DNA of 34,586 nt from RECO01 sp050485385 (lineage in GTDB: Bacteria > Pseudomonadota > Alphaproteobacteria > Geminicoccales > Geminicoccaceae), in assembly GCA_050485385.1 (NCBI GenBank), contig JBJHBG010000048.1, positions 1 to 34,586 of the forward strand, in the 5' to 3' direction. Both the position numbers and the translations under genes were made by a program. The notes under the pieces were generated by a model. The model did no database searches, was not told where the DNA came from, and saw nothing but the letters and a program-made list of their open reading frames with translations. Below, in pieces: positions 14,957 through 22,650 of the stretch (position 1 is the stretch's first letter; the number at the start of each line of letters is the position of its first letter).

Positions 14957-16573
14957 ATGGCGGTTCGCATCGCCGAGGCCGGGGCCGTGGCGGGGCTCGT
15001 CCGCTCGGGCGACACCCTGATGATCGGCGGCTCGGGCGCCGGCCATGCCGTGCCCGAAAGCCTGCTCGCCGCCTTGGGTCGCCACTTCCGCCGCACGGGC
15101 GAACCGCGCGGCCTGACCACGGTGCATCCCGTCGGCCTCGGCGACCGGGGCGAGCGCGGGCTCGCGCATTTGGCCGATCCGGTCCTCTTGAAGCGCGTGG
15201 TCTGCGGCACCTTGGTCGATTCCCCGCCGATCGAGCGGCTTGCTGCCCACGACCTGATCGAAGCCTACACCCTGCCCCAGGGCGCCCTCTCCCAGCTCAC
15301 CCGCGAGATGGCGGCGGGCCGGCCAGGGCTCCTCACCCATGTCGGGCTGCACACCTTCGTCGACCCGCGCCACGGCGGCGGCAAGCAGACCCGGCGCTGC
15401 ACGGACGACCTAGTCGAAGTCGTCGAACTCGCCGGCCGCGAGTGGCTGTTCTACAAGCCCTTCCGTATCGACGTCGCCTTCCTGCGCGGCACCACTGCCG
15501 ACGAGGACGGCAACGTGACGATGGAGCACGAGGCCATCTTCGGCGAGATGCTGTCGATGGCGCAGGCGACGCGGCGGTCCGGCGGCATCGTCGCGGTCGA
15601 GGTCAAGCGGCTGGCCAATCGCGGCACCCTGCCGCCCAAGCAGGTGAAGATTCCCGGCATGCTGGTCGACGTGGTGGTGGTCGCGCCCGAGCAGACCCAG
15701 ACCTATTTCACGCCCTACTGCCCGGCCTATGCGGGCGAGTTGAAGGTGCCGCTGGCGAGCCTGCCCCGGCTGCCGTTCGATGCGCGCAAGGTCATCGCCC
15801 GCCGCGCGGCCATGGAGTTGGTGCCGGGGGCGATCTGCAATCTCGGCTCCGGCATCTCCACCGGCATCGCCAGCATCGCCGCCGAAGAGGCCGTGCTCGA
15901 CCGGGTCGTCATGACCAACGAGCAGGGACTGATCGGCGGGGCGCCCGCCGGCGGCAACGAGCCGGGGGCGGGCCGCAACTACGACGCCATGGTCGACCAG
16001 CCCTACCAGTTCGACTTCTACGACGGCGGCGGGATCGACCTCGCCTTTCTCTCCTTCGCCGAGGTCGACGGCGAGGGCAGCGTCAACGTCAGCCGCTTCG
16101 GCGAGCGCATCGTCGGTGTCGGCGGCTTCGTCAACATCAGCCAGAACGCCAAGACCATCGTCTTCAGCGGCACCTTCACCAGCGGCGGCCTGGAGATCGA
16201 CTGGAGCGGCGGCCGGGTGCGGATCGTGCGCGAGGGTCGCGGGCGGAAGTTCGTCGACACACTGGCCCAGCTCTCCTACAGCGGCGCCTTCGCGCACGAG
16301 CGGGGCCAGCGCGCTCTCTACGTCACGGAGCGCGCGGTGTTCCGCCGCGGCGGCGACGGCCGGCTGGAGCTGGTCGAGCTCGCCCCCGGCATCGACCTGG
16401 AACGCGACGTCCTGGGACAGATGGCCTTCCGCCCGGCGATCGCCGCCGATCTGCGCGAGATGGACCCGCGCCTGTTCCGGCCGGAGCCCATGGGCCTCGC
16501 GGGCGACCTTGCCGCACGGGCGCCCGTGGCGCGCTCGCCCAGGCTCGCCGACCTCGAAGGACCGGTGGCATGA
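14957..16573 (+). CDS. Class I CoA-transferase (propionate/acetoacetate CoA-transferase type, fused subunits)
   Basis: A 538-residue protein in which the alpha and beta halves are fused, as in propionate CoA-transferase (Pct/YdiF). The N-terminal half has SGDTLMIGGSGAGHAVPESL and the C-terminal half has CNLGSGISTGIA. The active-site Glu is E322 in MTNEQGLIGG, which forms the glutamyl-CoA thioester. FVNISQNAKTIVFSGTFTSGG closes the catalytic domain. It should move CoA between acetyl- or succinyl-CoA-like donors and a short carboxylate, probably activating an intermediate of this pathway. It is first in the plus-strand operon behind a readable promoter, and its stop overlaps the next start by 4 bp. 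Confidence 0.9.
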   Translation: MAVRIAEAGAVAGLVRSGDTLMIGGSGAGHAVPESLLAALGRHFRRTGEPRGLTTVHPVGLGDRGERGLAHLADPVLLKRVVCGTLVDSPPIERLAAHDLIEAYTLPQGALSQLTREMAAGRPGLLTHVGLHTFVDPRHGGGKQTRRCTDDLVEVVELAGREWLFYKPFRIDVAFLRGTTADEDGNVTMEHEAIFGEMLSMAQATRRSGGIVAVEVKRLANRGTLPPKQVKIPGMLVDVVVVAPEQTQTYFTPYCPAYAGELKVPLASLPRLPFDARKVIARRAAMELVPGAICNLGSGISTGIASIAAEEAVLDRVVMTNEQGLIGGAPAGGNEPGAGRNYDAMVDQPYQFDFYDGGGIDLAFLSFAEVDGEGSVNVSRFGERIVGVGGFVNISQNAKTIVFSGTFTSGGLEIDWSGGRVRIVREGRGRKFVDTLAQLSYSGAFAHERGQRALYVTERAVFRRGGDGRLELVELAPGIDLERDVLGQMAFRPAIAADLREMDPRLFRPEPMGLAGDLAARAPVARSPRLADLEGPVA

Positions 16574-17379
16574 TCCAGGGGAGCACCCGCCTCTACGCCA
16601 TCGTCGGCGACCCGGTGGCGCACGTCCGCGTGCCCTTGGTCTTCAACCCGCACTTCGACCACATCGGCGCCGATGCGGCATGCGTCGCCATCCACATCGG
16701 CGCCGACGAGATCGACGCGGGCTGGGCCGGGCTGAAGGCCATGCGCAACCTCGATGGCTTCATCGTCACCGCCCCGCACAAGGCAGCGGCCGCCAGGCTC
16801 TGCGATCGGGTGGAGGGCGACGCGCGCATGGTGGGCGCGGTCAACACCGTCCGCCGCGAGGCCGACGGCACGCTGACGGGCACCCTGTTCGACGGCGACG
16901 GGTTCGTCGCCGGGCTCCGCCGCCACGGCCACGAGGTCGGCGGCAAGCGGGTCTATCTGGCCGGGGCCGGCGGTGCGGGCAACGCCCTCGCCTTCGCGCT
17001 CGCCGGCGCCGGGGTGGCGGCGATGACCCTCCACAACCGCACCCGCGCCCGCGCCGAGGACCTCGCCGCCCGGCTGCGCCAAGCCTTCCGCGACCTGGAG
17101 GTGACGCTCGGCGACCGAACGCCGGACACCGCCGACATCGCCATCAACGCCACCTCCCTCGGCCTGGAGCCCGACGATGCCCTCCCGTTCGAGCTGGAAA
17201 CCCTAGCGGCGTCGACGCTGGTGGCCGAGGTGATCATGCAGCCGGAGCGGACGAAGCTCCTCGAGCTGGCAGCAGCGAAGGGCTGCCCGACCCACGGCGG
17301 CCGGCCGATGCTGATGGGCCAACTCGGCTTGATGATGCGCTTCTTCGGCTTTCCCCCACCCCAGGAGCCGGGCCCATGA
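16570..17379 (+). CDS. Shikimate-dehydrogenase-fold oxidoreductase with altered substrate pocket
   Basis: A 269-residue protein of the AroE fold. The N-terminal substrate domain aligns with AroE through VGDPVAHVRVPLVFN, VTAPHK (catalytic Lys, K71), GAVNT (N92) and LFDGDG (D108). The Rossmann part has the GAGGAG loop at 132-137 and an NRTRARAEDLA segment typical of NADP binding. The two serines that bind the shikimate carboxylate in AroE (HSxSP) are replaced by V19 and V21, so shikimate is unlikely to be the substrate. The chemistry (hydroxyl/ketone hydride transfer) is probably kept because Lys and Asp remain. It is coupled by ATGA overlaps to genes on both sides. It does not look like the housekeeping aroE. 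Confidence 0.82.
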   Translation: MIQGSTRLYAIVGDPVAHVRVPLVFNPHFDHIGADAACVAIHIGADEIDAGWAGLKAMRNLDGFIVTAPHKAAAARLCDRVEGDARMVGAVNTVRREADGTLTGTLFDGDGFVAGLRRHGHEVGGKRVYLAGAGGAGNALAFALAGAGVAAMTLHNRTRARAEDLAARLRQAFRDLEVTLGDRTPDTADIAINATSLGLEPDDALPFELETLAASTLVAEVIMQPERTKLLELAAAKGCPTHGGRPMLMGQLGLMMRFFGFPPPQEPGP

Positions 17380-18134
17380 GCACGATCGAACGCCTCGCCG
17401 TGCACCTGGCCGACGCGCGCCGCGCGGCCCGGCTCGTCCAACCGGACGCGCAACCCCAGACCCTCGCCGACGCCTACGCGGTCCAGGCGGCGATCGTGGC
17501 GGCGAGCGGTGCTGCCGTGCGCGGGTGGAAGGTCACGGCCCTCACGCCCGCCGATCAGGCCGCCCTCGGCGTCGACCGGCCGGTCGCCGGCCCGCTGCTC
17601 GCGACCGCGGTACAGGACGCGCCCGGACGACTGGAGCGCCGCACCTTCGTCCAGCCGCTCCTCGAATGCGAGATCGCCTTTCGCCTGCAAGCCGACCTGC
17701 CGCGCGAGGGCGCACCCTACGACCGCGCCACCGTCGCCGCCGCGATCGGCGCCGTGTTGCCCACCTTCGAGGTGGCCGACGGCCGCGTCGCCGCCGATGC
17801 ACCGGGCCTCCTGCGGCTCGCCGACATGATGGGCAACGGCGCCTTCGTCGCCGGCCCCGAGACGGCGGACTGGCAGGAGGTGGACCTCGCCGGCCTCACC
17901 GTCGTCCTCACCCACGCCGGCACCGAGGCCGCGCGCGGCCCGGCCGACCGCATCCTCGGCGACCCGCTCGCCGCCGTCGTGGCACTCGCCAACGCCCAGC
18001 CCCCCTGGGGATCGGGCCTGAAGGCCGGCGACATGGTCACGACCGGCACCTGCACACCCCCCTGGCCCCTGGCAACCGGCCGGATCGAAGCCGACTTCGG
18101 CCCCCTCGGCCGGATCGCCCTCGACGTTAGCTGA
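17376..18134 (+). CDS. 2-keto-4-pentenoate hydratase / fumarylacetoacetate-hydrolase-superfamily protein
   Basis: A 252-residue protein with the MhpD/TesE-like plan: an N-terminal helical part (LADAYAVQAAIVA), VRGWKVTAL, the metal-binding LLECEIAFRL (ExE), LPTFEVAD and ADMMGNGAFVAG. The C-terminal WGSGLKAGDMVTTGTCTPP matches the usual LxxGDxVLTG end. These enzymes hydrate 2-hydroxy-dienoates or decarboxylate oxo-acids using Mg or Mn. It is third in the CoA-transferase operon with a 4-bp overlap. The stop codon directly abuts IS5 remnant sequence, so the last residues may have been changed by insertion, though the length is close to normal. Confidence 0.85.
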   Translation: MSTIERLAVHLADARRAARLVQPDAQPQTLADAYAVQAAIVAASGAAVRGWKVTALTPADQAALGVDRPVAGPLLATAVQDAPGRLERRTFVQPLLECEIAFRLQADLPREGAPYDRATVAAAIGAVLPTFEVADGRVAADAPGLLRLADMMGNGAFVAGPETADWQEVDLAGLTVVLTHAGTEAARGPADRILGDPLAAVVALANAQPPWGSGLKAGDMVTTGTCTPPWPLATGRIEADFGPLGRIALDVS

Positions 18135-18550
18135 GGTCTTCGCGTCCGGCACCGGGTCGCCCAGCCCGAGGCCGACGAAGCGCATGATCGCGAGCAGCAG
18201 CGAAGCGATCCAATCCCGCAGGGACCGCCGTCAGCAGACGGCGGCGGCGAGACGGTCGCGCACCTGGTACTCGGCCTGATCGTCGGACAGCGTGTCGAGC
18301 GTCTGCAGGACCAACAGCCGGAACATCGGGACCGCGTCGGGGACCCCACCGCAGCCATGCTGCGATGGGGAGCCCCGTCGTAGGGCGGCCTGCCGCCCCT
18401 GGCCCGGTCCGAGCGCCTCGAGGCCCGCTCCAACTCGTCCCGGAACGCCTCGAAGTCGACCACCGCCGCCAGCCGTTGCAGCGGATCGCCCGCTCGGCTC
18501 AGCGTCGCCAGCCGCTCGTCGACGTCGAAGAAACCCCCTTGTCCGGCCAT
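18135..18550 (-). pseudogene. Decayed IS5-family transposase, N-terminal fragment
   Basis: On the minus strand the fragment starts at ATG 18550 with MAGQGGFFDVDERLATLSRA and VDFEAFRDELERA, then GGRPPYDGA, the standard N-terminus of IS5-type transposases. After about 18370 the homology shifts frame: MFRLLVLQTLDTLSDDQAEY lies in another frame (about 18326-18247), then comes a disrupted stretch, then FVGLGLGDPVPDAKT in a third frame (18183-18135). Homology stops exactly at the hydratase stop codon. The catalytic DDE portion is missing. It cannot encode a working protein and marks an old insertion or recombination point at the island edge. Confidence 0.85.
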
Positions 18551-18827
18551 GCGGCCCTCCCGCTCGCCACGCCCATCGACTGACGGCAAGGGCCGGCGCT
18601 CGAGAGGTTGTTCGAGGCGCCCGAAAAGCACATCGAGCGCGTTCGCGTACCCGCGCCCAACCCCGCCGCCCCGCTCATCACTCGTTCAACGGCGCCGAGA
18701 GCGGGGTAGTTCGAGGTCTCCAATCGCACCCACAGCGAGGGCGCGCGACAACAGCCGTCAGACACTGATCAGATCGCTTCACCTCAACGCAAAAGCGACC
18801 CGCCGGCGTCGAGAGCTTCAACGTACC
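18551..18827. other. Non-coding stretch between IS5 remnant and the Dnd island
   Basis: No convincing gene. Short open frames exist on both strands but have no recognisable motifs. The segment starting GAGAGGTTGTTCGAGGCG near 18601 may hold the outer end of the decayed IS element; I cannot define an inverted-repeat partner because the other end is lost. There is no tRNA gene to serve as an attachment site. Confidence 0.4.
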
Positions 18828-20270
18828 TCAACGGCGACGAACCAGTCGGTGGCCGCTTAATGCCAACCCCTTCGCCCGAAGCACCGTCTCCCACCCCGCA
18901 CGTGTGCCGATCAGAACCGGGTCCTCGTGCAACCCCTTGGCTTCCTCGAGGCGCGTGAGCCGTTGGTATTTCACGCGGCCGGGATGATCCGGGCCCACGA
19001 ACGTCTCTTTGCGATGCAAGATCGGCGGATTGCGGTCGTTGGCGTAATGCCGTTGCCGCACGCGGAAGGTCTGGAGATTCACCGACACCGACGCCGCCAG
19101 GGACGGGTGCGGATCGCGATCGAAGTCGGGGTAGGTGAGATAGGACACCTTGGGCTCATCGTTCGCGAGCTTGACGATATTCGCACCCGGTACGGCGCCA
19201 AGATAGCCGCGTGCGCATCCCTCGTATAGGCGCAGCAGGATCGGAAGCTCTGCGACCGCGTCGACATGCACATAGAGCGCACGCGGCATGGCCTTGCCGA
19301 TCGGTGAGTTCCGGCACGCCTCGTCGAGCCGCTCGGGATGCCCGATCGAAAACAGCTGTTCGTCCGCCGTCGCGCATGCCGCCGTGTAGGTGCCGAAAAA
19401 TGCCTTCACATCGCGCTGCAGCGTTAGCGGCAGCTCACTGAACTTCGGCCTGCCGTCGAAGCGGGAAAGCGCGACAAACACTAGGAGATCCTGTGTGCGT
19501 TCCACGCGCACGCGGTCCCAGGCGCCTTTGTCGCTGACGCTCTGCAAGACGCGGTAGGCGCGTGGTACGCTGCCCAGGGCGCCCTGGATCGCGTCATATT
19601 CCGGCAGCTCCTCGGGCGCGGGGAGCCGACCGCGGTCCGAAATGAACGCCGCCAAAGGCTCGAGCAGCGCCTTGTGTTCAATGAAGAGCTGCTCGCCCAC
19701 GCGCAGCCGTGGCGCCGCCGAGATGCGCCGAAACCGCGAGGCGACGAAAGCCGCACGCTCGCTGGGCTCGCGGAAGACATAGAACACGCCCGGGGCTGCC
19801 GGCACGCTCGATACATCGAGCGTTTGATCGATCCATGTGCGCAGCTCCTGCTGCTCGTAGAACTTCTGAAACGTACCCAGCCGAGTGACGTGGCCGTCGG
19901 CGTACGGCGCCGTCACGTCAGGCGTCTCCGTCCGCAGCCGGGCCGAGACGATCAGCACGCGTTGTGCAAGCGTCCAGGCCCGCGTCAGGGCTTCGCACCG
20001 CTCGGATGGGTCCTCGATGACATTGACGACATAGCCAAGGTTGACGACGTCCGATGCGCGCCGCGCACCGCCGGGCGCATGGGTCGGATCCCAACCGACG
20101 CAATCGTAGCCACGGTCGCGGAGAAGCCGGACGTCACTCCCGCGCCCGCAGCCATAGTCCATCACGGAAACGCCGTCGCGCAGAAAACCGTCGGCGGCGG
20201 CCAGTCTCAGCGGGCGCGAAAGGTCAATGCGAACGAGGGCCGTGCGGTGCCGGGCAATCTCGAGAACCAT
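18828..20270 (-). CDS. DNA phosphorothioation-associated putative methyltransferase
   Basis: A 480-residue protein. Near the N-terminus is a Rossmann-type SAM-binding motif (VMDYGCGRGSD, residues 37-46), then the acidic strand end GWDP and the post-motif NLGYVVNVIEDPSER. The long C-terminal part has no classical DNA-MTase DPPY or PCQ motif. This matches the PT-associated putative methyltransferase family (TIGR04096 as I recall), which is clustered with dnd genes. Its substrate is not established; it could methylate DNA, RNA or a protein of the system. It lies 12 bp after dndE and is last in the dndBCDE operon. Confidence 0.85.
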   Translation of the reverse strand: MVLEIARHRTALVRIDLSRPLRLAAADGFLRDGVSVMDYGCGRGSDVRLLRDRGYDCVGWDPTHAPGGARRASDVVNLGYVVNVIEDPSERCEALTRAWTLAQRVLIVSARLRTETPDVTAPYADGHVTRLGTFQKFYEQQELRTWIDQTLDVSSVPAAPGVFYVFREPSERAAFVASRFRRISAAPRLRVGEQLFIEHKALLEPLAAFISDRGRLPAPEELPEYDAIQGALGSVPRAYRVLQSVSDKGAWDRVRVERTQDLLVFVALSRFDGRPKFSELPLTLQRDVKAFFGTYTAACATADEQLFSIGHPERLDEACRNSPIGKAMPRALYVHVDAVAELPILLRLYEGCARGYLGAVPGANIVKLANDEPKVSYLTYPDFDRDPHPSLAASVSVNLQTFRVRQRHYANDRNPPILHRKETFVGPDHPGRVKYQRLTRLEEAKGLHEDPVLIGTRAGWETVLRAKGLALSGHRLVRRR

Positions 20271-20282
20271 GCCCGCCGGCGC

Positions 20283-20663
20283 TCATGCAAGCGCCTGGGC
20301 CGCAAAGGCGCCGACGCCGTCCCGCATCTGCCGGTCGCTCGCGAGATAGGCAATGCCGCGGTGGAGATGCAGCCGGAACTGGACGGCGAGGGCCTCGTCT
20401 TCGACCCCGAACCCATCGCGCAGACAGCGCTCCTTCAGCAGCGCCATATAGAGTTCCTGGTGCCGCCCTCCGAACACCTTCCACGACATCTCGACATTGC
20501 TGTCTGCCGGAATACGCGCCGGCGGCGGTATGCTGCGCTCGGCGAGCGAACGGCAAAATGCCCAGCGGCACAACACGTTCCAGTGCTCGATCCCGGTATA
20601 ACGCTTCAGGCGGATCAGCTGTTCGCGCGCCTGCTTCGAGAGACGGATATGCTCAATGGCCAT
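20283..20663 (-). CDS. dndE: DNA sulfur modification protein DndE
   Basis: A 126-residue protein with the DndE pattern: IEHIRLSKQAREQLIRLKRY, then TGIEHWNVLCRWAFCRSL, then the acidic/hydrophobic GGRHQELYMALLKERC and a closing HLHRGIAYL segment. DndE binds nicked DNA in vitro and is required for phosphorothioate insertion by the DndCDE complex. The gene overlaps dndD by 11 bp, the usual arrangement. Family length is about 110-130 residues, so it looks complete. Confidence 0.93.
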   Translation of the reverse strand: MAIEHIRLSKQAREQLIRLKRYTGIEHWNVLCRWAFCRSLAERSIPPPARIPADSNVEMSWKVFGGRHQELYMALLKERCLRDGFGVEDEALAVQFRLHLHRGIAYLASDRQMRDGVGAFAAQALA

Positions 20664-22650
20664 GCGCGTCCGCTCCCTCAGGCAGATAACCCGGCTCGAT
20701 CACGGTGCGCCGCTCCGCTTCGTCGAAGCGCAGGTGGTAGGTCCGGTCGATCGACGGACGCAGCACTTCGTAGTAGCGGCCGGCGATCTCTTCATCGGTC
20801 GACAGCAGGAGCACCTGATGGCTGGCTTGCGGGAAATAGCGCCTCACAAGATGACCACGATGGCGTGAGTCGAGCCGTCCCAACGGCGTGTCGATCACCG
20901 TCGGAAGCGGCCGGCCCGACGCTTTGCCCAATCCCCAGAGAATGGCGATCGCCAGCAGCTGCCGTTCGCCCGCCGAAAGGCGCTCCGGCGTCATCGGCCG
21001 TCCGTCGGCAGCGCGCAGCTCCAGCATGAAGGTCTTGGGGTCGATCCGCAGGTCCGAAACCAATAAACGCTTCCGGATCAGCTGGTGAAAGCTTTCGAGC
21101 ACGAGCTGCTGGATGCGCGCGACATGCCGCTCGACCACGGCTTCGCGGAATCGCCCCAAGGTCTCGCGCACCTTCGTCGAGTGGACCAGCAGGCGACGAG
21201 TATCGTCATATTCGAACCGGGCCCAGGCCTCGGCCTCGACCAACCGCGTATGGCGATCGCGCAGCTGCGCGATCTCGCGATCCAGCCGCTCGATCTCGGC
21301 CGTTCGCTGATCCTGTTCGGCCTGCAAGCGCGCTACTTCGGCCTGCGCCGCCTCGCGCGCCGTGATGATCTCGGCCAGGGCGTCATAACTTGGCGCGGCG
21401 GCTAGAGCCGACTTCGCCTGCTCAAGACCGTCGGCCGCCTTGCGCTCCTGCGCGACCGCGTCTTTCAGGCGCGACTTTGCCGATGCAAGCTCAGCGGACA
21501 TCAGCGAGCCCAGCAGCAGGCGGGCATCGCCACTCAGATCGAGATAGGTCGCCTGCGCCGCTGCAGCACGACGCACAGCCTGCCGTTCCTCCAGGGCGCG
21601 CCGCACCGCTGCACGCTCACGCGCTGAGAGCCTCTCGAACGTGGGCAGCGACAGCAGCGCCTCGTGCTCCTCGGCGATGGCCGAAAGGGTCAGGCGGTCG
21701 CGCTGCGCAGCCGCCTCAACAGCGTCGCGCGCGGCGACATCCGAGAGCAGGTCGGGAACAAGCAGCAATGGTGCCGCGCCCGCGGCGAGCTCGCGGAGTT
21801 CCTTTCGCGCAGCCTCCACCTGACGCTCGGCGGTCGTCGCGCTGGCCTCGAGTTCCGCACGCTTCTCGAACAAACCCCCGCCTTCACGGCGATAACGTTC
21901 CTCCGAGGCCGAGAGATCGGCCTTGCGGCGATCAAGGACGTTGGCGGCTGACGCCCTATCGGCCACCAGCTGACGACGGCTTGTCTCCAACTGATCGATC
22001 TTCGCCCGCAGCTCCTCCAACGGGCGGCGGTCCTCGGGGGCTTTGGCTTCGGCCCTTTTGCGTCGTTCCAGCACCAGCAGGTCGGATGTGAGGCGCTCTA
22101 CAATATCGAGTCCGAGAAGGTTCTGGATGGCCGTCGCGATCAACGCCGGCGCTCCGTCGAGATCGGCATATCCTTCGATCTTCTCGCCATCGAACAAGAA
22201 AAGATGCGCGATGCGCGCCGGAATGAAGTCCTCGACCTGCTCGCTCCAATGCTCGGTCGCGAGCTTGTCGAGCTCTCCGTCGCGCAGTACATGGAACCGC
22301 TCGCGGCAGCTGCTGCCACTCGCCGTCCACGAACGGTGCAGCCGAAACAGATGCTCCTTGCCGTTCGACATGTGGCGGAAGGCGACCTCGATCGCCGCTT
22401 CCGGAACGCTCGCGCCACGATGCACGCAGCGGCGCAGGAACTCGTCATAGGCGAGGCCGTTGCGGTTCGAGCACCGGGCCGTCGGGCCATAGACGCAGAG
22501 CTGCAAGGCGTCCAACAGGGTCGTCTTGCCGCCGCCATTCAGGCCGCCGAACAGGATAATCGGCCGTTTCGGATCGGTTGGCGTCAACGGCACGGACTGG
22601 CGGCCGCCATAGACCCCGAAATTGTGTAAAGTAATCTCGTCGAGGATCAC
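20653..22650 (-). CDS. dndD: DNA sulfur modification ATPase DndD (SMC-like)
   Basis: A 665-residue protein with a GTG start in a 4-bp GTGA overlap with dndC. Walker A is GGLNGGGKTT at residues 35-44 and is followed by LLDALQLCVYG. The DndD-typical LFLFDGEKIEGYAD lies near 160. Long coiled coils fill the middle and no zinc-hook CxxC is visible. The ABC signature LSAGERQLLAIAILWGL and Walker B/D-loop TVIDTPLGRLD (about 584-594) close the head. DndD hydrolyses ATP, probably to open or nick DNA for sulfur insertion with DndC and DndE. All expected motifs are intact. Confidence 0.95.
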   Translation of the reverse strand: MILDEITLHNFGVYGGRQSVPLTPTDPKRPIILFGGLNGGGKTTLLDALQLCVYGPTARCSNRNGLAYDEFLRRCVHRGASVPEAAIEVAFRHMSNGKEHLFRLHRSWTASGSSCRERFHVLRDGELDKLATEHWSEQVEDFIPARIAHLFLFDGEKIEGYADLDGAPALIATAIQNLLGLDIVERLTSDLLVLERRKRAEAKAPEDRRPLEELRAKIDQLETSRRQLVADRASAANVLDRRKADLSASEERYRREGGGLFEKRAELEASATTAERQVEAARKELRELAAGAAPLLLVPDLLSDVAARDAVEAAAQRDRLTLSAIAEEHEALLSLPTFERLSARERAAVRRALEERQAVRRAAAAQATYLDLSGDARLLLGSLMSAELASAKSRLKDAVAQERKAADGLEQAKSALAAAPSYDALAEIITAREAAQAEVARLQAEQDQRTAEIERLDREIAQLRDRHTRLVEAEAWARFEYDDTRRLLVHSTKVRETLGRFREAVVERHVARIQQLVLESFHQLIRKRLLVSDLRIDPKTFMLELRAADGRPMTPERLSAGERQLLAIAILWGLGKASGRPLPTVIDTPLGRLDSRHRGHLVRRYFPQASHQVLLLSTDEEIAGRYYEVLRPSIDRTYHLRFDEAERRTVIEPGYLPEGADAHGH

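Noticed and set aside
16570..17379. Housekeeping shikimate dehydrogenase aroE
   Set aside because: The shikimate-binding serines are replaced by Val and the gene is locked by overlaps into a catabolic operon.
15442..18134. Overlapping plus-strand frames (645 and 672 aa) inside the CoA-transferase, AroE-like and hydratase genes
   Set aside because: Alternative-frame shadows; the parts that match families lie in the annotated frames.
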